Source of the DNA: an uncultured Candidatus Berkelbacteria bacterium
GTDB lineage: Bacteria > Patescibacteriota > UBA1384 > CAILIB01
Direction of reading: 5' to 3'
NCBI GenBank assembly: GCA_937895715.1
Contig: CALBLZ010000101.1
Span: forward strand, 1-12,520
DNA: 12,520 nucleotides
Below the pieces are notes generated by a model. It saw only the letters and a list, made by a program, of their open reading frames with translations. It did no database searches and was not told the origin of the DNA. Within the stretch, counting starts at the first letter, position 1. The number at the start of each line of letters is the position of its first letter. Position numbers and translations under genes: made by a program. Positions 6,113-12,520 of this stretch are shown in pieces.

Positions 6113-7233
6113 TGACTGAGAAAGTAGTATTTAACGAGGCACCAACATCGCGCGCAGGGGCAAACTCGTATTTTGCGGGAGTGCTGCGGATGTCAGGGAA
6201 CATCTTTTTTGCAATGCTGAGCGTCGTAGTGTCACTAGTTATATTGAGCATAGTCGCTGCTCCTTTCTCACTGCTCGGCGCAGAACCCGACACCTCAGAC
6301 CAGCCGACCACAGTTTTTGGTGAAGAAGATGCGCGAGACACGTTTCTTTCGATTCCAATCACAGGAGTGATACTTGGGGACGGCTCTGGTTCGGCTTTCG
6401 ATGTTTTTTCTGAAAGTGCGAGCTACGGCTACCAGGTAAAAGAGCAGCTTAGGAAAGCATCAAAGAACAACTCAATTCAAGGAGTGATCCTGGAAATCAG
6501 TTCGCCTGGGGGCACAATATACGGCTCACAGGCAATTGCAGATGGCGTAGCACTGTATAAGGAGCGAACAAAAAAGCCGGTGTACGCACACATCTCAGGG
6601 CTAGCTGCGTCGGGCGGCTACTGGGCAGCCATTGCAGCAGACAAGGTGTACGCAGACTACGGGAGCAATATCGGGAGTATCGGGGTAATTTCAGGCCCTT
6701 TTACATTCTACGATCAGCCAGTGGCCACAGACGGCGGCTTACTTGGTGGAGGAATTGTGACCCAAAAAGGTATAGAGGAGACATACATTACAGCCGGCAC
6801 CTCTAAGGATCTCGGCAACCCATTTCGTCGCTTGACCCAGACCGAAGTTGGGGTACTCCAGGCAGGTGTAAATAATGAGTACACAAACTTCGTGGCGCAT
6901 GTTGCAAAGTACCGTGCTATTTCCGAAGATGATATTCGCAATAAGATTGGCGCGCTCATTTACGATAACAAACAAGCTGAAGAGTTTAAGTTGATCGACG
7001 GTACGCTGAGTCGCGATGATACATATAAAGCACTTGCAACAGCTGCAAAACGTGACAAGTCATTTCGTGTAGTGGAGGAGAAGTCACCAGAAGACGGGCT
7101 GCTCAGTGAGCTTCTCGGAGCTACAACCATAGCAAAACAGGAGGCATTTTCAGAAAAGGTGGCGGCTGATAGCTGTACCGCCTCTCGTGGAATTCTCGTG
7201 TACTTTGGTGAGGTGGCTAGCCTGTGCCGCTAG
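6112..7233 (+). CDS. sppA: SppA-type signal peptide peptidase (S49 family)
   Basis: A membrane-anchored serine protease that degrades cleaved signal peptides and other membrane fragments. The 373-residue protein has a cytoplasmic N-terminus, one transmembrane anchor (about 31-55) and a single S49 domain, like the short Gram-positive SppA rather than the doubled E. coli form. SPGG (131-134) precedes the nucleophile Ser167 in GLAASGGYWAA. Lys232 in TAGTSKD matches the general-base lysine of Bacillus SppA. GSNIGSIGVI (184-193) is also typical. The tail after residue 320 is unlike the family and carries two cysteines (C355, C372) that could pair outside the membrane. The start overlaps the glycosyltransferase stop (TAATG), with GGGGG (6103-6107) as the ribosome binding site. 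Its place in a glycan operon suggests an envelope-maintenance role, possibly on a particular substrate. Confidence 0.9.
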   Translation: MTEKVVFNEAPTSRAGANSYFAGVLRMSGNIFFAMLSVVVSLVILSIVAAPFSLLGAEPDTSDQPTTVFGEEDARDTFLSIPITGVILGDGSGSAFDVFSESASYGYQVKEQLRKASKNNSIQGVILEISSPGGTIYGSQAIADGVALYKERTKKPVYAHISGLAASGGYWAAIAADKVYADYGSNIGSIGVISGPFTFYDQPVATDGGLLGGGIVTQKGIEETYITAGTSKDLGNPFRRLTQTEVGVLQAGVNNEYTNFVAHVAKYRAISEDDIRNKIGALIYDNKQAEEFKLIDGTLSRDDTYKALATAAKRDKSFRVVEEKSPEDGLLSELLGATTIAKQEAFSEKVAADSCTASRGILVYFGEVASLCR

Positions 7234-7251
7234 CACAAATTATCAGGCTTA

Positions 7252-7272
7252 GAAAGCTAGTCTGAGGCTTTC
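7252..7272. promoter_or_regulatory. Inverted repeat in the sppA-gyrB gap
   Basis: GAAAGC and GCTTTC are perfect 6-base arms separated by 9 bases, just upstream of the candidate gyrB -10 box and over its -35 position. It could be an operator or a weak transcription stop for the sppA operon. No T-run follows it. Confidence 0.3.
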
Positions 7273-7287
7273 ACACTGTGCTACACT
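7259..7287 (+). promoter_or_regulatory. Candidate gyrB promoter
   Basis: TGCTACACT (7279-7287) reads as an extended -10 element with hexamer TACACT. A weak -35 match, AGTCTG, lies 17 bases upstream (7259-7264). The predicted start is near 7294, giving a leader of about 44 bases. That leader has no Shine-Dalgarno sequence and includes a short upstream reading frame (7304-7345) overlapping the gyrB start codon. Confidence 0.35.
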
Positions 7288-7307
7288 GGCTCTATCGGGG
7301 CTAATGA

Positions 7308-9458
<2,151 letters not shown>

Positions 9459-9467
9459 CTTCCCGCT

Positions 9468-12185
9468 ATGGACGAAGAAATTCTTACCCCCAACGAAACT
9501 CCAGAAGAACTCGAGCCACAGCAGCCCGAGACTGACGCTACTGTAGATGGTGATGCTGGCGACGAAGACAACTCCACGATTAGCAAATCTACCGAGACTG
9601 AAACGGACGATGCTGATATTAACCTTGCAGAACCAGCCGAAAGCTATATCGCCCCAGCTAACTCTGAGCCGGTTCATGTAGATGGAGTAGGAATGGTGCA
9701 AGGTCGCGATATTGTGCGCGAAATGCAGACCTCGTACCTCGATTACGCCATGAGCGTAATTGTTGCTCGTGCGCTCCCAGACGCTCGTGATGGTCTGAAG
9801 CCGGTTAACCGTCGCATTCTATTCGCTATGAATGAGATGGGCCTGCGTTACAACGTTAAGTACCAAAAGTCTGCCCAGACCGTTGGTCAGGTAATGGGGT
9901 ACTACCACCCACACGGTGACGCCGCTATTTACGATTCCCTTGTGCGCATGGCGCAGCACTTCTCGATGAGCCATATGCTCATCGATGGTCAGGGTAACTT
10001 TGGCTCAATCGACGGAGATGGTGCCGCCGCAATGCGCTACACGGAATCTCGCATGTCTCGCATTTCGAGTGAAATGCTCTCAGATATCGATAAAGATACC
10101 GTGCCATTCGCACCAACCTACGATGGCTCTCGTAACGAACCAACTGTTCTTCCTGCTAAAGTTCCAAACCTACTGCTAAACGGCGGTGTTGGTATTGCGG
10201 TAGGTATGGCCACCAACATTCCACCGCACAACCTAGGGGAACTCTGTGACGGTGTCGTGGCGCTCATCGATAAGCCAGAATCAACCGTCGACGAGCTCAT
10301 GCAGCACGTAACCGGTCCAGATTTTCCAACCGCTGCTGAGGTGTACGCAGGCACTGGTATTCGTGACGCCTACACAACAGGTAGGGGTAAATTCACTATT
10401 CGTTCAGTTGCTGAAATTGAAGAGCGCAAGAATGGCTTCCGCATAGTGGTCACCCAGATTCCGTTCCAGGTGAACAAGGCTGAAATGGTAAGCCGTATTG
10501 CCGATCTTGTAAAAGACAAGAAGATCGACGGAATTACCGATATTCGCGATGAATCGAGCCGTGAGGGAATTCGTGTAGTAATCGAGCTGCGTGGCAACTC
10601 GTACCCCAAGAAGGTGCTCAACAAGCTTTACGAGCTCACTCCACTACAGACTACCTACCACGTGAATATGCTGGCCTTGGTAGACGAGATCGAGCCACGC
10701 GTACTCAACCTACAAGAGGTTCTACAAGAATTTATTAAGCACCGCCAGGTAGTTATTCGCCGCCGTACCGAGTACGACCTTGCTCGTGCTAAGGAGCGTG
10801 CCCACATTCTCGAAGGGTTGCTCATTGCCCTGGATAATATCGACGAAGTTGTTGCGATTATTCGCAGCACCAAGAATCGTGATGAAGCCAAGGCTAAGCT
10901 TATTGCTCGCTTTAAGCTTACCGAGATTCAGACCAATGCTATTCTCGACATGCGTCTCTCCAGCCTGGTTGGCCTTGAGCGTCAACGCTTAAAGGACGAG
11001 TTCGACGAAAAGATGAAGTTCATTGCCTGGTGCGAAGATCTGCTGGCACACGAAGAAAAGATTCTGGCCATCATCCGTGAAGAAACTATTGCGATTAGGG
11101 ATCAATATGCAATACCACGCCGCACCAAGATCATCCAGTCAGACCTTAAGGGCTTTACGGCCGAAGATCTGATTCCGAATGAAGAGGTGCTGATCTCGCT
11201 CACCAAAACCAACTACATTAAGCGTGTCCAGCGTGACACCTACCGTAGCCAGGGCCGCGGGGGTAAGGGTGTAGCAGGTATGAACACCAAGGATGAAGAC
11301 GAAGTAGCCTTCTTGCAGTCTGCAAAAACGCACGATGTGGTCTACTTCTTTACCGACCTTGGTCGCCTCTACCGCACCCAGGTATTCGAAATCGCCAACG
11401 CCACCCGCCAAGCGAAGGGTCAGGCCATTGTGAACGTGATTCAGATTGGTCAGAACGAGAAGGTAACGGCCATGCTGACTCTTACGAAGGAACAAGAAGC
11501 TTCCGCCGGGTACTTCATTATGGGGACCACTGACGGCACCGTTAAAAAGACCGAGATTAAGGCCTACACCAACGTACGCAAGAACGGTATTATTGCCATC
11601 AACCTGGCCCCTGGAAACGTGCTGCAGTGGGTTCGTCCATCAAATGGTGCAGATAACGTGCTGATGGTTACGGCTAAATCTCAGGCAATTGTATTCAAAG
11701 AAGGAGAAATCCGCCCAACTGGCCGCTCCGCTTCTGGTGTGCGTGGTATGAAGCTTAAGGCTGAGGATAAGATTGTATCAATGGACGTACTCACCGACGA
11801 GCAGCTACAAACATCTCAAATGGTTGTTGTATTTGAAAACGGGTTTGGCAAGCGCACCAGTCTTACTGAGTTTGATATTCAACACCGTGCCGGCATGGGC
11901 ATTAAGGCCGCCGCTGTTACCGCTAAGGTAGGGAATGTGGTCTACGCCGGAGCTGTTGAAAACGACAAGGGCGAAATTGTACTGATCTCTAGTAAGGGTA
12001 CTGTTATCAAAACAACTCTTTCCAGCGTTAAGAAACTCGGTCGCGTTACGCAAGGAGTCACCCTGATGCGCCTCAATACTGGTGAGCGAGTTACTAGTGT
12101 TACACTGCTCGACGAGAGCGAAGTTGTGCCTGAGGTAGGGGTGGCAGCACCAGCTGATACAAAGACTACTCCAGCAGCAGAATAG
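9468..12185 (+). CDS. gyrA: DNA gyrase subunit A with acidic N-terminal extension
   Basis: The DNA cleavage and wrapping subunit of gyrase. The family core begins near residue 80 ([38 protein letters not shown]). Catalytic Tyr191 lies in MRYTESRM and forms the covalent DNA link. The coiled-coil region follows. The GyrA box QGRGGKG (595-601), needed for DNA wrapping, supports gyrase over topoisomerase IV ParC, as does the adjacent gyrB. The C-terminal beta-pinwheel continues to about 880. Residues 1-60 form an acidic tail (21 Asp/Glu, one Lys) absent from E. coli GyrA. An internal ATG at 9693 (Met76) has GGAG 5 bases upstream and would give a conventional 830-residue protein, so two forms are possible. 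Ala152 replaces the quinolone-contact serine (E. coli Ser83), while Asp156 is kept. No Shine-Dalgarno sequence precedes ATG 9468; coupling to gyrB is likely. Confidence 0.97.
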   Translation: MDEEILTPNETPEELEPQQPETDATVDGDAGDEDNSTISKSTETETDDADINLAEPAESYIAPANSEPVHVDGVGMVQGRDIVREMQTSYLDYAMSVIVARALPDARDGLKPVNRRILFAMNEMGLRYNVKYQKSAQTVGQVMGYYHPHGDAAIYDSLVRMAQHFSMSHMLIDGQGNFGSIDGDGAAAMRYTESRMSRISSEMLSDIDKDTVPFAPTYDGSRNEPTVLPAKVPNLLLNGGVGIAVGMATNIPPHNLGELCDGVVALIDKPESTVDELMQHVTGPDFPTAAEVYAGTGIRDAYTTGRGKFTIRSVAEIEERKNGFRIVVTQIPFQVNKAEMVSRIADLVKDKKIDGITDIRDESSREGIRVVIELRGNSYPKKVLNKLYELTPLQTTYHVNMLALVDEIEPRVLNLQEVLQEFIKHRQVVIRRRTEYDLARAKERAHILEGLLIALDNIDEVVAIIRSTKNRDEAKAKLIARFKLTEIQTNAILDMRLSSLVGLERQRLKDEFDEKMKFIAWCEDLLAHEEKILAIIREETIAIRDQYAIPRRTKIIQSDLKGFTAEDLIPNEEVLISLTKTNYIKRVQRDTYRSQGRGGKGVAGMNTKDEDEVAFLQSAKTHDVVYFFTDLGRLYRTQVFEIANATRQAKGQAIVNVIQIGQNEKVTAMLTLTKEQEASAGYFIMGTTDGTVKKTEIKAYTNVRKNGIIAINLAPGNVLQWVRPSNGADNVLMVTAKSQAIVFKEGEIRPTGRSASGVRGMKLKAEDKIVSMDVLTDEQLQTSQMVVVFENGFGKRTSLTEFDIQHRAGMGIKAAAVTAKVGNVVYAGAVENDKGEIVLISSKGTVIKTTLSSVKKLGRVTQGVTLMRLNTGERVTSVTLLDESEVVPEVGVAAPADTKTTPAAE
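9684..9695 (+). promoter_or_regulatory. Internal Shine-Dalgarno sequence and ATG inside gyrA
   Basis: GGAG (9684-9687) sits 5 bases before an in-frame ATG (9693-9695, Met76), exactly where a normal-length GyrA would begin. The annotated upstream ATG 9468 has no such site. Either the internal site is the main start or it adds a second, tail-less GyrA. Confidence 0.45.
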
Positions 12186-12191
12186 TCATTC

Positions 12192-12243
12192 AAAACCTCA
12201 GACGCTCTGTATACTGAATGTATATGGAGCGTTTTGAGGTTTT
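12192..12243 (+). terminator. Long imperfect hairpin at the gyrA end / sigma gene start
   Basis: AAAACCTCA (12192-12200) pairs with TGAGGTTTT (12235-12243), ACGCTC (12202-12207) with GAGCGT (12227-12232), and TATAC (12210-12214) with GTATA (12220-12224). Two G-T wobbles bridge the last two blocks, and the loop is TGAAT. The whole 52-base segment is nearly self-complementary and ends in TTTT, 6 bases after the gyrA stop. It could terminate gyrA transcripts. Its right arm holds the start codon and first codons of the sigma factor gene. Confidence 0.6.
12210..12215 (+). promoter_or_regulatory. -10 box for the sigma factor gene, probable leaderless mRNA
   Basis: TATACT matches the -10 consensus at five of six positions and ends 8 bases before ATG 12224, so transcription would start at or next to the start codon. 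No good -35 box is visible at the usual spacing (CATTCA at 12187-12192 is poor). Confidence 0.45.
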
Positions 12244-12520
12244 ATACCGAGAGTTCGCCAAGCTTGTTCACAACTTCTTTTACTACAAAGGAGTTGCATT
12301 ATCAGAGGTAGAAGACTTGGTGCAAGAAGTCTTTATGCGACTGTATAAAGGCTACGTTGACCGCCTAGATGGAATGGATGAAGTAGAGCTCAAGAAACTG
12401 CTCTACACCATCGCCAAGAATGTCTGGCGCGAATGGGTGCGCTCCAGCATTAAGCACCAAACATACGCTTTCGACGATAGTTTCGATCAAGCAGAAACTT
12501 TTGAGGAGGCTACCGAGATT
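12224..12520 (+). CDS. RNA polymerase sigma factor, ECF/sigma-70 type (3' end outside window)
   Basis: The first 99 residues of a sigma-70 family protein that would direct RNA polymerase to a particular promoter set. Region 2 is clear. EVEDLVQEVFMRLYKGY (28-44) is the core-binding region 2.2, with the DxxQ pattern. LLYTIAKNVWREWVR (59-73) matches regions 2.3-2.4, which melt and read the -10 element. The protein starts straight into region 2 with no region 1.1, as expected for extracytoplasmic-function sigma factors. Region 4 and any anti-sigma partner lie beyond the window. Residues 82-99 are acidic, the usual linker between regions 2 and 4. Start ATG 12224 lies inside a long hairpin. An in-frame ATG at 12218 is the only alternative, because TGA precedes it. 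No Shine-Dalgarno sequence is present. What it controls is unknown. Confidence 0.85.
   Translation, partial: MERFEVLYREFAKLVHNFFYYKGVALSEVEDLVQEVFMRLYKGYVDRLDGMDEVELKKLLYTIAKNVWREWVRSSIKHQTYAFDDSFDQAETFEEATEI

Noticed and set aside
7216..7249. Possible terminator at the sppA 3' end (AGCCTG/CAGGCT with inner GCTAG/CTAGC options)
   Set aside because: Competing short stems overlap the coding end, there is a bulge, and no T-run follows. It is not convincing as a terminator.
9468..12185. ParC/topoisomerase IV A subunit instead of GyrA
   Set aside because: A GyrA-box-like QGRGGKG at residues 595-601 and the adjacent gyrB favour gyrase.

Overview
This window is a compact bacterial core region with short intergenic gaps and every gene on the + strand. 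I read it as coming from a Candidate Phyla Radiation (Patescibacteria) bacterium, most likely a Saccharibacteria/TM7-like organism. That placement is inference from gene content and style: a pentose-phosphate/lactate fermentation cluster, a small conserved basic protein of a type I associate with these bacteria, few strong Shine-Dalgarno sites and moderate base composition. No 16S or ribosomal gene is present to prove it.

Region 1 (1-3081) is a tight metabolic run: the 3' end of a transketolase-type gene, the tRNA-hydroxylating rhodanese TrhO, a PfkB/ribokinase-family sugar kinase and an L-lactate dehydrogenase. Apart from trhO, this fits sugar phosphates routed through the pentose phosphate pathway to triose, pyruvate and lactate, with NAD+ regenerated at the last step. 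A hairpin between trhO and the kinase contains the kinase's ribosome binding site.

Region 2 (3082-3480) is an isolated transcription unit. It has a palindrome, a TTGACA promoter, a strong ribosome binding site, a 67-residue basic protein of unknown function and a clean intrinsic terminator.

Region 3 (3481-7233) is an envelope operon: a polyprenyl-phosphate glycosyl-1-phosphate transferase, a GT4 glycosyltransferase and an SppA-type membrane peptidase. Both internal junctions are TAATG stop/start overlaps. The first gene probably has an almost leaderless mRNA.

Region 4 (7234-12185) is gyrB-gyrA, 9 bases apart. GyrA has an acidic N-terminal tail of roughly 70 residues not found in E. coli GyrA, an internal start with its own Shine-Dalgarno sequence, and non-canonical residues in the quinolone-resistance region.

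Region 5 (12186-12520) has a 52-base imperfect inverted repeat overlapping the promoter and start codon of a truncated ECF-type sigma factor.

I see no tRNA or rRNA gene, no mobile element and no CRISPR array. Most of the window is ordinary housekeeping DNA. The parts worth following up are the control structures, the small orphan gene and the GyrA peculiarities.
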